This document shows positions 6,935-15,262 of a stretch of 64,000 nucleotides of DNA, piece by piece. The notes under the pieces are model-generated. The model ran no database searches and had not been told where the DNA came from. It saw nothing but the letters and a program-made list of their open reading frames with translations. The first letter of the stretch is position 1. Every line of letters starts with the position of its first letter. This DNA is from Gemmatimonadota bacterium (GTDB lineage Bacteria > Gemmatimonadota > Gemmatimonadetes > Longimicrobiales > Gaopeijiaceae): assembly GCA_007130605.1 (NCBI GenBank), contig SLSF01000024.1:1-64000 (forward strand). The letters are read 5' to 3'. Made by a program: the position numbers and the translations under genes.

Positions 6935-9240
6935 ACGCACCGACGGGAAGCATGGACGACATCGCCGAGCACTACCGGAACCTGAACCCCGAGCAGCGGA
7001 CGGCCGTGGAGCATGTGGAGGGGCCCATCCTGGTCCTGGCCGGTGCCGGTTCGGGAAAGACCCGGGTGCTCACCGTCCGGATTGCGCGGCTGATCCGGGA
7101 GCACGGAGTCCCCCCCGAGCGGATCCTCTCGGTCACCTTCACCAACAAGGCGGCCGGCGAGATGCGGGAGCGGGTGCGGGCCATCCTCGGTCACGACCCC
7201 ATCGGGTCGTGGATGGGGACCTTCCACTCCCTGGGTGCCCGGTTCCTCCGGCGCCACGCCGACCTCCTGGGGTGGGACTCCACCTTCACCATCTTCGACG
7301 CCGACGAGAGCCTCCGCGAAATCAAGCGGGTGACCGAGCGCCTCGACCTGGATCCGAAACGGTGGAAGCCCAAGGCGGTTCGGGCGGCGCTCTCCGACGC
7401 GAAGAATCGACTGATCACGCCGGGGGAGTTCAAGGCTTCCCACGAAGCGGGCTTCGACCTCTTCATGCGGACGGTGTCGGAGATCTATCCGGAGTACCAG
7501 AAGTCGCTCCGGGACCAGAACGCCTTCGACTTCGACGACCTCCTGGTGAAGCCGGTGGAGATTCTGGACTCCCATCCGGGCCTCCTGCAGCGCTACCGGG
7601 ACCGCTTCGCCTTCATCCTGGTGGACGAGTACCAGGACACCAACCACGCCCAGTTCCGCTTCCTCGAACTCCTGGCGGCGGGGCACCACAACCTCATGGT
7701 GGTGGGAGATGACGACCAGTCCATCTACGGCTGGCGGGGCGCCGATATCCGGAACATCCTCGACTTCGAGCGGAGCTATCCCGGCGCCGAGGTGGTCCGG
7801 CTCGAAGAGAATTACCGATCCACCTCGGTGATCCTGGAGGCGGCGAACCAGGTGATCCGCCGCAATGTGCATCGGAAGGAGAAGACGCTCCGGACCGCCC
7901 GGGAGGAAGGGGCGCGTCTGACCCTGGTGGAGACCGCCGACGAGCGGGACGAAGCCCGGTGGATCGTCGAAGAGGTGGAGGCCCTGCGGAGCGCCGAGGA
8001 GACCCCTCGCATGTACGGCGACATCTCCATCCTCTACCGGACGAATGCCCAGTCCCGGGCCCTGGAGGACGCCTTCCGGCGACGTGGAGTCCCCTACCAG
8101 ATCGTCGGGGGGGTCCGCTTCTACGAGCGGAGGGAGATCCAGGATGTCCTGGCCTACCTCCGGCTGATCTCGAATCCCCGCGACGCCGGGGCCTTCCTCC
8201 GGGTGGTCAACTATCCGAAGCGGGGCATCGGCAAGACCTCGCAGGGACGACTCGTGGAGTGGGCGGGGTCCGAGGGGCTCACCCTCCTGGAGGCGGCGGC
8301 CCGGGCCGACGAGGCACCGAACCTGCCGAAAGGGGCCACCCGATCGCTCCTGGACTTCGCCGGGCGGATCGCCACATTCGCGGAACGGGCGCAGGAGCTG
8401 GCCGTGGGGAACCTCCTGGAGGAGGTCATCGAGGACCTCGACCTTCTCCAGAACCTGCGGGACGAGGGGCCCGAGGGAGAGGACCGGGCCGAGAATGTGA
8501 AGGAGCTCATCGCCGGCGCCCTCGAGTTCGATGTGGAGCTTGCCGAGGAGTGGGAGGGCGCCCCTCCGGAGCACTTCACCGAGCTGGACCTCTTCCTCCA
8601 GCAGATCGCCCTCGTCACCGACCTGGACCGGGCCGACGACGAGGCCGACACGGTCACGTTCATGACCCTCCACAATGCCAAGGGGCTCGAGTTTCCCGTG
8701 GTCTTCATCGCGGGGCTGGAGGATGGCCTCTTCCCCATGGGGCGGGCGTGGGACGACCCCACCCAGCTCGAGGAGGAGCGTCGACTCTTCTATGTGGGGA
8801 TCACCCGGGCCGAGGACCGGCTCTACCTGACCCATGCCCGGGAACGGAGGCGGGCCGGAGACTTCATGTTCGGGAAGCTCTCCTCCTTCGTCGACGACAT
8901 CCCGGAACAGCTCCTGGAGATGCGACGGTCCCCCCGCCTGGAGCGGGAACGGGCTTCCTTCTCGGGCTCGAGAGGCCGGGGAGGGGGAGATGGCTTCGGC
9001 TCCACCGCAGGGGCCGAGGCGGCCCGGAAGCGCCACGAGGAGGAGGTCTTCGAGGCGGGACTCAACCAGGATGCGCCGCACCTGGGGAAGGGCGCACGGG
9101 TCTCCCACAAGACCTTCGGATCGGGTACGGTGGTCGACGTGACCGGCTTCGGCCGCGATGTGAAGGTCACCGTGGACTTCGACACGGTGGGAGAGAAGAA
9201 GCTGCTGGCGCGCTACGCGGGGCTCGAACGGGAGTTCTGA
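6931..9240 (+). CDS. pcrA: UvrD/PcrA-type ATP-dependent DNA helicase
   Basis: This superfamily 1A 3'-5' helicase has 769 residues. Motifs in order are AGAGSGKT (residues 37-44), FTNKAAGEMRERV, DEYQDTNHAQ, GDDDQSIYGWRGAD, LEENYRS, MTLHNAKGLEFPVVFI and RRLFYVGITRAEDRL. The C-terminal 50 residues (GARVSHKTFGSGTVVDV onward) form the Tudor-like tail typical of PcrA/UvrD that contacts RNA polymerase. GTG 6931 is preferred over ATG 6952 because it overlaps the kinase stop (GTGA) and has GGGAGA a few bases upstream. Its 3' end overlaps the convergent phospholipase-like gene by 28 bases. It acts in nucleotide excision repair and clearance of stalled polymerases. Confidence 0.97.
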   Translation: MNAPTGSMDDIAEHYRNLNPEQRTAVEHVEGPILVLAGAGSGKTRVLTVRIARLIREHGVPPERILSVTFTNKAAGEMRERVRAILGHDPIGSWMGTFHSLGARFLRRHADLLGWDSTFTIFDADESLREIKRVTERLDLDPKRWKPKAVRAALSDAKNRLITPGEFKASHEAGFDLFMRTVSEIYPEYQKSLRDQNAFDFDDLLVKPVEILDSHPGLLQRYRDRFAFILVDEYQDTNHAQFRFLELLAAGHHNLMVVGDDDQSIYGWRGADIRNILDFERSYPGAEVVRLEENYRSTSVILEAANQVIRRNVHRKEKTLRTAREEGARLTLVETADERDEARWIVEEVEALRSAEETPRMYGDISILYRTNAQSRALEDAFRRRGVPYQIVGGVRFYERREIQDVLAYLRLISNPRDAGAFLRVVNYPKRGIGKTSQGRLVEWAGSEGLTLLEAAARADEAPNLPKGATRSLLDFAGRIATFAERAQELAVGNLLEEVIEDLDLLQNLRDEGPEGEDRAENVKELIAGALEFDVELAEEWEGAPPEHFTELDLFLQQIALVTDLDRADDEADTVTFMTLHNAKGLEFPVVFIAGLEDGLFPMGRAWDDPTQLEEERRLFYVGITRAEDRLYLTHARERRRAGDFMFGKLSSFVDDIPEQLLEMRRSPRLERERASFSGSRGRGGGDGFGSTAGAEAARKRHEEEVFEAGLNQDAPHLGKGARVSHKTFGSGTVVDVTGFGRDVKVTVDFDTVGEKKLLARYAGLEREF

Positions 9241-10199
9241 TCGTCTGCCTCCGGGGCTCGCTCGAAACCCGGGGGAAGCCAGAGACCGGGAACCGGGACT
9301 CTGGGCGCCCGCGGGACGAAGAGGAGGGGGCCGTCGGGGAGGGGAAAGAAGCGGTCGGCCCACTCCCGCATGAATTCCGGATCCTCGCTTCCCGGCTCCG
9401 CCAGTCCTTCTCTGCGGGCACGTTTGGCACTCTTCAGGTGGGACTCCCCGATGGGGTCGAGTCGTGCCGCCCGGGCATCCTCTCCCCGGGTGAGGTACTC
9501 CATGACGTAGTCGTAGGAGAGCCGAATGTACTGGTTGCGGAGGGCCTCGGGGAGGTCGAAGCGGGAACTCCGCAGGATCCGGCGGAAGACCTGTTTCCAC
9601 CGCTCGTCGTCCTGGAATGCCACCATCCCCCGGAAGATCCGGCGGTTGGTCCGGAAGGAGAAGAGGGTGCGGGAGAGGACCCGGTCCATCAACTCGTCCG
9701 CCTCGGTGTGGTCGTGGCGGAGGACCACCTCGCGGGCCTGCCGGAGGAACCGTTCCCCCAGGTGCACATCCATCCGGTGTTCCCAGTAGGTGTGCCCCAC
9801 CGACGGGGTCGTGCTGGTGATCAGGAGGCGCCGCGGCACGTAGAAGTTGTGCGCCACCGTGTCCGCCGCCAGGTGCGAGAGGTACCCGAGACCCACGGCC
9901 TGGAGCTCCTCGGTTTCCGCCTCGCGGTGGATCTCCTCGCCCACATGCCAGTGATGGCAGTGGCGACCCGCCGGTGCATACTTCTTGGCGAAGGAGATGT
10001 CGGCAGCCACCGACCCGTAGAGGAAGGGGGTCCGGTACTTCTCGATGACGGTGCGGACTGCCGGCGGGAGGAGGTGACTCGACGCCAGGACCGCCTCCCC
10101 GATGGCGATGTGGGTCGCCGGTCCCCAGGCCAGGAGTTCACCGGGGGTGAGGAGGAGCCAGAGGCCCGCCCAGAGGAGCGAGGAGACGAGAAAGGACAT
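9213..10199 (-). CDS. Secreted zinc-dependent phospholipase C-like protein
   Basis: The product has 328 residues. A cleavable-looking signal ends near LLAWG. The mature N-terminus WGPATHIAIGEAVL, then FLYGSVAADI, CHHWHVGEE, GYLSHLAADTVAHNF and WEHRMDVHL give the Trp, Asp and many His residues expected of the zinc-dependent phospholipase C/S1-P1 nuclease fold (PF00882). The natural substrate is not known. ATG 10199 follows directly on a GTG at 10202, and either could serve. No clear Shine-Dalgarno is visible. The last nine or so codons are antisense to the end of pcrA. Upstream on the same strand lie two small membrane-protein genes. Confidence 0.85.
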   Translation of the reverse strand: MSFLVSSLLWAGLWLLLTPGELLAWGPATHIAIGEAVLASSHLLPPAVRTVIEKYRTPFLYGSVAADISFAKKYAPAGRHCHHWHVGEEIHREAETEELQAVGLGYLSHLAADTVAHNFYVPRRLLITSTTPSVGHTYWEHRMDVHLGERFLRQAREVVLRHDHTEADELMDRVLSRTLFSFRTNRRIFRGMVAFQDDERWKQVFRRILRSSRFDLPEALRNQYIRLSYDYVMEYLTRGEDARAARLDPIGESHLKSAKRARREGLAEPGSEDPEFMREWADRFFPLPDGPLLFVPRAPRVPVPGLWLPPGFERAPEADDQNSRSSPA

Positions 10200-10230
10200 C
10201 ACGTGTGGGGGGCTTCGGGGGGCGTTCGAC

Positions 10231-10620
10231 TCAGAGCCGATCGCGGAGGCGGCTCAGTCCCTCGAGCGCCTCGTGAAGCCGACCCTTCCCGGCGCGGCCC
10301 CTGTCCTTGCCGAGAGACCGGCGGACCTCCGCACCTGCGGCGTCGACGAATTCCCGTCCGAGCTCGCCGAGGGCATGCCCGAACCGGCCACCCTCCTCCA
10401 CCGATGTGCCGGCGGCCTCTGCTGCCACGCGGCGCTGGCGTCGGACCTTTCGGACCGGCCCGCGAAGCTTCCGGCGGATCCGGTCCCTCCCACTTCGCTC
10501 CGGGCGGAGTGCCAGGGCGGCATAGACCCCCACGGCGGCACCGAGAAGAAGTGCGGCGGTGAACTCCACACTGTCGCGGTGGGGAAGGGGGAGACCTTCG
10601 GTATCGTGGTCGTGCTTCAT
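10231..10620 (-). CDS. Small membrane protein with charged helical tail (YtxH-like)
   Basis: The product has 129 residues. One hydrophobic segment (about residues 19-38, EFTAALLLGAAVGVYAALAL) is followed by a strongly basic stretch and a long charged helix. This layout resembles YtxH or gas-vesicle-accessory-like small proteins; no conserved motif was recognised. ATG 10620 overlaps the stop of the upstream coiled-coil membrane protein as ATGA, so the two are translated together and may act together at the inner membrane. Confidence 0.7.
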   Translation of the reverse strand: MKHDHDTEGLPLPHRDSVEFTAALLLGAAVGVYAALALRPERSGRDRIRRKLRGPVRKVRRQRRVAAEAAGTSVEEGGRFGHALGELGREFVDAAGAEVRRSLGKDRGRAGKGRLHEALEGLSRLRDRL

Positions 10621-11336
10621 GGTCTGGGTCCGGTTCCGGGGGACGGGGGCTCCACCACCGGGTCATCGGGGGAGTCTTCGGGAGGTGGCGCCGGGTCGGC
10701 CCGACCCTCCGGCACCGTCGCCGGGGGAGGGGTGTCGTGCGACGAAGATCCGGCCGGGGCGTCGTCGTCCCGGGTGGGGCGGTGACGGGTGCGGTGTCGA
10801 GGCTCGGCCAGCCGATGGACTCCCCGGCGCACACCTCTCGCGGTGGAGGCGGTGTCCTTGAAGACCTCCTCCGCCTCGCCCTGAACCACCTCCATCAGGG
10901 CGTTGAACTCCTCGATCCGCTCCTCCATCCGGTCGGTGGCCTGCCGGATCCGCTCCGAGACGGTACCGAGGGAGCGGGTGAGCTCGGTCGTCTCCTCCCG
11001 GACGACTTCGGAGATCCCCTCCACGTGGGCCACCGTCTTTCGGACGCTCTCGACGGCGGGGTCCTCCAGGAGACTCCTCCGCATCCGCTCCACCGACCGG
11101 ATGGCGGCGCGGGTCTGGTAGAAGAAGAAGAAGAGCCCCAGCAGGACCGCGAGAAAGGTCAGCGCGATGAGGGCGGCGGCCACGGCGACCAGAAGGTCAT
11201 AGCCGTCGCGCTGGGCCACCATCACGACGGTGTCGGCCGGAAGCTGGAGGAGTACCGAAGTCATCGGAAGCATGGTCATGATCTGAAGAGTAACGGCGTC
11301 GGCCCCGAAGGTTCCAGTCTTGTACTCCGGCCGCAT
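10617..11336 (-). CDS. Membrane-anchored coiled-coil protein (DUF948-like)
   Basis: The product has 239 residues. A strong membrane helix (about residues 50-75, VAVAAALIALTFLAVLLGLF) precedes an alpha-helical region with heptad-like spacing (about 80-170, ending EVVQGEAEEVFKDTAS), then a disordered Pro/Asp/Arg tail. The arrangement resembles DUF948 proteins of unknown function. ATG 11336 is chosen because GAGGAAG lies 8 bases upstream; a second in-frame ATG at 11279 is possible. It is divergent from murA and translationally coupled to the small YtxH-like gene downstream. Confidence 0.72.
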   Translation of the reverse strand: MRPEYKTGTFGADAVTLQIMTMLPMTSVLLQLPADTVVMVAQRDGYDLLVAVAAALIALTFLAVLLGLFFFFYQTRAAIRSVERMRRSLLEDPAVESVRKTVAHVEGISEVVREETTELTRSLGTVSERIRQATDRMEERIEEFNALMEVVQGEAEEVFKDTASTARGVRRGVHRLAEPRHRTRHRPTRDDDAPAGSSSHDTPPPATVPEGRADPAPPPEDSPDDPVVEPPSPGTGPRP

Positions 11337-11427
11337 GCTTCTAACTTCCTCGGACTGACGCCGCTCTGGCCGCCGGGGAGACGCCCGGGCGAACGAGCGG
11401 CGAAACCCGAGATGACCGAGCGCAGCG

Positions 11428-12720
11428 ATGGCGATCTTCGAAGTGGAAGGGGGCCGGACCCTCTCCGGTACGATCCGGCCGAGCGGAAACAAGAATGCGG
11501 CCCTCCCCTGTCTTTCCGCGGCGCTCCTCACCGCCGAACCCGTGCGCTTCCGGAATGTCCCGCGGATCCGCGACGTGGAGACCCTCCTGGAGATCATCGC
11601 CGCACTGGGGGCCCGGGTGGAGTGGGCCGGGGCAAACGAAGTGGTCATCGAGGCCGGAGGGGTTCGGGCCGGCCGGCCGGACGCGGTGCTCGCGGAACGG
11701 ATCCGTGCCTCCATTCTCCTGGCCGGGCCCCTCCTGGCCCGGTTCGGCGCCGTGGAACTCCCCCCGCCCGGAGGCGACGTGATCGGACGGCGGCGCCTCG
11801 ACAGCCACTTTCTCGCCTTCGAGGGGCTCGGTGCCCAGATCTCTCTCGACGGTCGGAGTTTCAAGATCCGGGCCGACCGTCTCGTGGGCGCCGACATCTT
11901 CCTGGACGAGCCATCGGTCACCGCCACCGAGAACGCGGTCATGGCGGCAGTGCGCGCCCGGGGGACTACCCGGCTTCGGAATGCGGCGGCGGAGCCCCAC
12001 GTCCAGGACCTCTGTCACCTCCTGAACCGGATGGGGGCCCGGATCGAAGGGGTGGGCACCCACACCCTCGTCATCGAGGGCGTCGACGAGCTGGGGGGCG
12101 CCGAATTCGAGATCGGAGCCGATCACATCGAGGCCGGTTCCTTCATCGGCCTGGCGGCGGTGACCAGGAGCCGCATCGAGATCGAAGATGCGCCCCTGGA
12201 GCACCTGGATTCCACCCTCATCGGTTTCGGGCGGCTCGGCATCGAGACCACCGTGGAGGGGAGATCGCTCATCGTGCACGGAGATCGGGAGCAGGAGGTC
12301 CGACAGGACGCCTTCGGGCATGTGCCCAAGGTCGATGACGGACCCTGGCCGGCCTTTCCCGCCGACCTCACCTCCATCGCCCTCGTGACCGCCACCCAGT
12401 CCAGGGGAACCGTCCTCGTCCACGAGAAGATGTTCGAATCGCGGATGTTCTTCACCGACAAGCTGGTGGGGATGGGGGCTCGCATCATCCTCTGCGACCC
12501 GCATCGCGCGGTGGTGGTGGGACCGTCGCCCCTTCGGGCCGCATCGCTGGAGAGCCCCGACATCCGGGCGGGAATGGCGCTTCTCCTTGCTGCCCTGGCG
12601 GCGAAGGGGACCAGCCGGATCCACAACATCCGACAGATCGAACGTGGGTACGAGCGGGTGGATGAGCGGCTGCAGGCCCTCGGGGCCGGCATCCGGACCC
12701 TTCCGGCCGCGGAGATCTGA
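11428..12720 (+). CDS. murA: UDP-N-acetylglucosamine 1-carboxyvinyltransferase with Asp at the catalytic loop
   Basis: This enzyme transfers enolpyruvate from PEP to UDP-GlcNAc, the first committed step of peptidoglycan synthesis. The product has 430 residues in two inside-out alpha/beta domains. SGNKNAALP (Lys22, Asn23) and the Arg residues of the active site are present. In the mobile loop the usual PGGC is PPGGD: the catalytic Cys (Cys115 in E. coli) is Asp117. This replacement is known from Mycobacterium and Chlamydia MurA, which stay active but are not alkylated by fosfomycin. No strong Shine-Dalgarno is seen. It stands alone, divergent from two membrane-protein genes and followed by the rimP operon promoter. 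Confidence 0.97.
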   Translation: MAIFEVEGGRTLSGTIRPSGNKNAALPCLSAALLTAEPVRFRNVPRIRDVETLLEIIAALGARVEWAGANEVVIEAGGVRAGRPDAVLAERIRASILLAGPLLARFGAVELPPPGGDVIGRRRLDSHFLAFEGLGAQISLDGRSFKIRADRLVGADIFLDEPSVTATENAVMAAVRARGTTRLRNAAAEPHVQDLCHLLNRMGARIEGVGTHTLVIEGVDELGGAEFEIGADHIEAGSFIGLAAVTRSRIEIEDAPLEHLDSTLIGFGRLGIETTVEGRSLIVHGDREQEVRQDAFGHVPKVDDGPWPAFPADLTSIALVTATQSRGTVLVHEKMFESRMFFTDKLVGMGARIILCDPHRAVVVGPSPLRAASLESPDIRAGMALLLAALAAKGTSRIHNIRQIERGYERVDERLQALGAGIRTLPAAEI

Positions 12721-12780
12721 CGCCCGGGAGGTGTGCGGGACTCCCCCGAACCACGGTGTGGGACGGGATGGCCCGGGGAC

Positions 12781-12809
12781 TTGAAGGACCTTGGCGATGC
12801 GGCTATGAT
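12781..12809 (+). promoter_or_regulatory. Sigma-70-type promoter of the rimP-nusA-infB operon
   Basis: TTGAAG (12781-12786) and TATGAT (12804-12809) are separated by 17 bases. The predicted start is near 12816, leaving a leader of about 105 bases that contains an intrinsic terminator. Confidence 0.6.
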
Positions 12810-12857
12810 AGATGCTGAGTGAAAGACGCCCGGCGGCGGACTTTACGGAAGTGGGGG

Positions 12858-12881
12858 AGCGGGCAGCCCCCGCTTTTTTTT
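12858..12881 (+). terminator. Intrinsic terminator or attenuator in the rimP leader
   Basis: AGCGGG (12858-12863) pairs with CCCGCT (12869-12874) around a 5-base loop, and eight T follow (12874-12881). It sits between the operon promoter and rimP, so it would stop transcripts before the translation operon unless read through. NusA, encoded second in the operon, is a known modulator of such sites. Confidence 0.65.
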
Positions 12882-12921
12882 GCTCCGTGGTTCAGGGTCG
12901 AAGGCGAAGGAGGGCACAGGG

Positions 12922-13434
12922 ATGGGCACACCGATTCCCGGCATCGATAGGGAGATCGAAGAGCGGCTCGAGGCGCTCGGGTTTGAGCTTGTAGAGCTGG
13001 AGTGGGCGGGAAGCCGGGCGCGGCCGATTATTCGGCTGCGCGTGGATCATACCGAGTCGGGACCCGATACCGGGATCACGGTGGAGGATTGTGTTCGGGT
13101 GAGCCGAATGCTGGAGCCGTGGCTGGACGAGCATCCGGAGCTGGCCGAGCGGTACACGCTCGAGGTGTCCTCCCCGGGGGTTGAACGACCGCTCCACCGG
13201 GAGCGGGATTTTCGCCGGTTCGCGGGAACGGAGGCGGTGGTGAAGCTGAAGGCCCCCCCGCCGGGGCAACGGTCCTCCAGACTGGAGGGGACCGTCGATG
13301 GCGTGGTGGAGTCGGGGGAGCGTGGCGAGACGTATCGGGTACGATTCCGTCTCGCCGATGGAGAGGTCCTCGATCTTCCGAGGGGGGAGATTGAGAAGGC
13401 CCACCTGTTGTTTCGGTGGGATGACAAGGATTGA
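12922..13434 (+). CDS. rimP: Ribosome maturation factor RimP
   Basis: RimP is needed for maturation of the 30S subunit. The product has 170 residues: an alpha/beta N-domain (LEALGFELVELEW and VRVSRMLEPWLDE) and an Sm-like C-domain (VRFRLADGEVLDLPRGEIEKAHL). YTLEVSSPGVERPL is the most characteristic segment. ATG 12922 has AAGGAGG eight bases upstream; longer in-frame starts reach into the terminator and are rejected. It is the first gene of the operon with nusA, ylxQ, infB, ylxP, rbfA, truB and ribF. Confidence 0.96.
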   Translation: MGTPIPGIDREIEERLEALGFELVELEWAGSRARPIIRLRVDHTESGPDTGITVEDCVRVSRMLEPWLDEHPELAERYTLEVSSPGVERPLHRERDFRRFAGTEAVVKLKAPPPGQRSSRLEGTVDGVVESGERGETYRVRFRLADGEVLDLPRGEIEKAHLLFRWDDKD

Positions 13435-13488
13435 CGGGAGACGGGCCCGAATCGCCCGTTCCTCGCACCCGTTGCCGGGAAGGTGACC

Positions 13489-14931
13489 ATGACGAATGCC
13501 GGACAGATTGTCGCAGCCATCCGAGAGATGGCTGCCACGAAAAATCTCTCCCCAGAGGAGATGAATGAGCTGATCAAGGAGGGGATCACGGCCGGGCTGG
13601 CCAGGATCTTCGGGCCCAACGTGCGCCCGGAGATCGAGATCGACGAGGCCTCGGGCGAGATCGACATGGTCGTGCTCAAGCGGGTGGTGGAGGAGGTCGA
13701 GGACCCCTCCGCCGAGATCTCCCTCGAGAAGGCCCAGTGGGACGACCCCACCTTCGAGGTGGGCGATGTCATGGAGATCCCGGTGGATTTCTCGGAGTTC
13801 GGATGGAACGCGGTCACCGCGGTCAAGCAGCGGATCATCCAGCTCGTCCGCGAGGGAGAGCGGGATCGGATCCGCGACGAATTCCAGGATCGTGTGGGAG
13901 AGCTTCTCTCCGGCGAGGTGCAGCAGAACGAGCGAGGCAAGATCGTCGTCATGCTCAACCTGGCCCGCGACGCCGACGCCATCATCCCGTGGAAGGACCA
14001 GAACCCGCGGGAGCGTTTCCGTCAGGGGGACCCCATCCGTGCGGTGCTGAAGAAGGTGGACGAGACCCCGAAGGGGCCGCGGCTCATCCTGTCGAGGGCC
14101 GACCCACTCTTCGTGGAATCGCTCTTCCGCCTGGAGGTCCCCGAGATCTACCAGGGGATCGTCGAGATCAAGGCGCGGGCGCGAGAAGTCGGTGGACGGA
14201 CCAAGATTGCCGTCTCTTCGCGCGACGAGTCCATCGATCCGGTGGGCGCGTGCGTGGGGCTCAAGGGCTCCCGGGTGCAGGCGGTGGTCTCGGAACTCGG
14301 GGGGGAGCGGATCGACATCGTTCCCTGGCACCCGGATCCCGAGATCTTCGCCAGGCGGGCGCTGGCTCCGGCTCGGGTCTCCAAGGTGATTTCGGACCCC
14401 GAGCGGATGGTGGTGACCGCCATCGTCGACGAGGACCAGCTCTCCCTCGCCATCGGGCGCAATGGCCAGAACGTGCGTCTCGCCTCGCAGCTCATCGGCT
14501 GGCAGATCGACCTCTATGGGTCGCGGGAGTGGCTTGAGCGGGGGGCGGACCAGGCCCTCTTCGGGTCGGGTGGCGACGACGGCGGGATGGAGACCTCCGA
14601 CTTCCCCCTGGACGAACTGGGACTCGAGGATCCGACTCTGGCCGCCCTGACCACGGCTGGATATAGTACATTTCTGGATATTATCGACCTCGACCGTCCG
14701 GATCTCGAGAAGATCGAGGGCCTGGACGAGGGAGGAGTCGACGAGGTGATGGAGACCATCGAGGAACTCACCGTAGAGGAAGAGATCCTCGAAGAGGCTG
14801 TGCCGGCGGAAGAAGAAGCCCCATTGGCCGAGGATGTCGCGGAGGAGGCGACGGAGTCCGCCGAGGTGGAGGCGACCGAGGCCGAGCCGGCCCAGGTGGA
14901 GGAAGCGGTTGAGGAAGAAAGCCGAAAGTGA
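13489..14931 (+). CDS. nusA: Transcription termination/antitermination factor NusA
   Basis: NusA binds RNA polymerase and RNA hairpins to control pausing, termination and antitermination. The product has 480 residues. An N-terminal polymerase-binding domain (to about 130) is followed by an S1 domain, two KH domains (GACVGLKGSRVQAVVSEL and LAIGRNGQNVRLASQL), one helix-hairpin-helix-like segment (LTTAGYSTFLDIIDL) and an acidic Glu/Ala tail of about 60 residues. ATG 13489 has GGGAAGG upstream; GTG 13483 in frame is the alternative. The tail region also encodes the start of ylxQ in another frame. Confidence 0.97.
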   Translation: MTNAGQIVAAIREMAATKNLSPEEMNELIKEGITAGLARIFGPNVRPEIEIDEASGEIDMVVLKRVVEEVEDPSAEISLEKAQWDDPTFEVGDVMEIPVDFSEFGWNAVTAVKQRIIQLVREGERDRIRDEFQDRVGELLSGEVQQNERGKIVVMLNLARDADAIIPWKDQNPRERFRQGDPIRAVLKKVDETPKGPRLILSRADPLFVESLFRLEVPEIYQGIVEIKARAREVGGRTKIAVSSRDESIDPVGACVGLKGSRVQAVVSELGGERIDIVPWHPDPEIFARRALAPARVSKVISDPERMVVTAIVDEDQLSLAIGRNGQNVRLASQLIGWQIDLYGSREWLERGADQALFGSGGDDGGMETSDFPLDELGLEDPTLAALTTAGYSTFLDIIDLDRPDLEKIEGLDEGGVDEVMETIEELTVEEEILEEAVPAEEEAPLAEDVAEEATESAEVEATEAEPAQVEEAVEEESRK

Positions 14932-15241
14932 TGCGCTGGGACTTCTCGGCCTCGCCCGACGGGCGGGGGCGGTGGTCCCGGGTGTCGATGGAGTACGTCG
15001 CGCCTTGAAGGGCGACGAGGTGAAGGTGGTCCTGGTGGCGAGAGATGCCGCCGAAGGACAGACCGCCAAAGTGAAAGGAGTCCTGCGGCACCGGGAGGTT
15101 CCGGTGCGCTGGGTATCCACCCGAGCCGCCCTGGGGGCGGCAGTCGGGGCTCCCGAGCTTTCGGTGGTTGGAGTGACCATGGAGTCGTTTGCAGAATCGC
15201 TTGCACGCGGCCTTCCCCCTACCGGGTGGAATGCGGCGTGA
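14909..15241 (+). CDS. ylxQ: L7Ae-family RNA-binding protein YlxQ
   Basis: This small L7Ae/L30e-fold protein (110 residues) is probably an RNA kink-turn binder; its cellular role is not well defined. LGLLGLARRAGAVVPG and the following VKVVLVARDAAEG match the family. No ATG fits: TTG 14909 is chosen because GGAGG lies six bases upstream and it gives the usual N-terminus just before LLGLARRAG. It overlaps nusA by 23 bases. The ylxR gene that often lies between nusA and ylxQ is absent here. Confidence 0.82.
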   Translation: MRKKAESDALGLLGLARRAGAVVPGVDGVRRALKGDEVKVVLVARDAAEGQTAKVKGVLRHREVPVRWVSTRAALGAAVGAPELSVVGVTMESFAESLARGLPPTGWNAA

Positions 15242-15262
15242 ACGAGGAGGAACCTGGATCTG

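Noticed and set aside
6847-9600. A 917-residue open frame antisense to pcrA
   Set aside because: Third-position GC bias leaves the opposite strand open. The product is Pro/Gly/Arg/His-rich with no motif, while the plus strand encodes an intact helicase.
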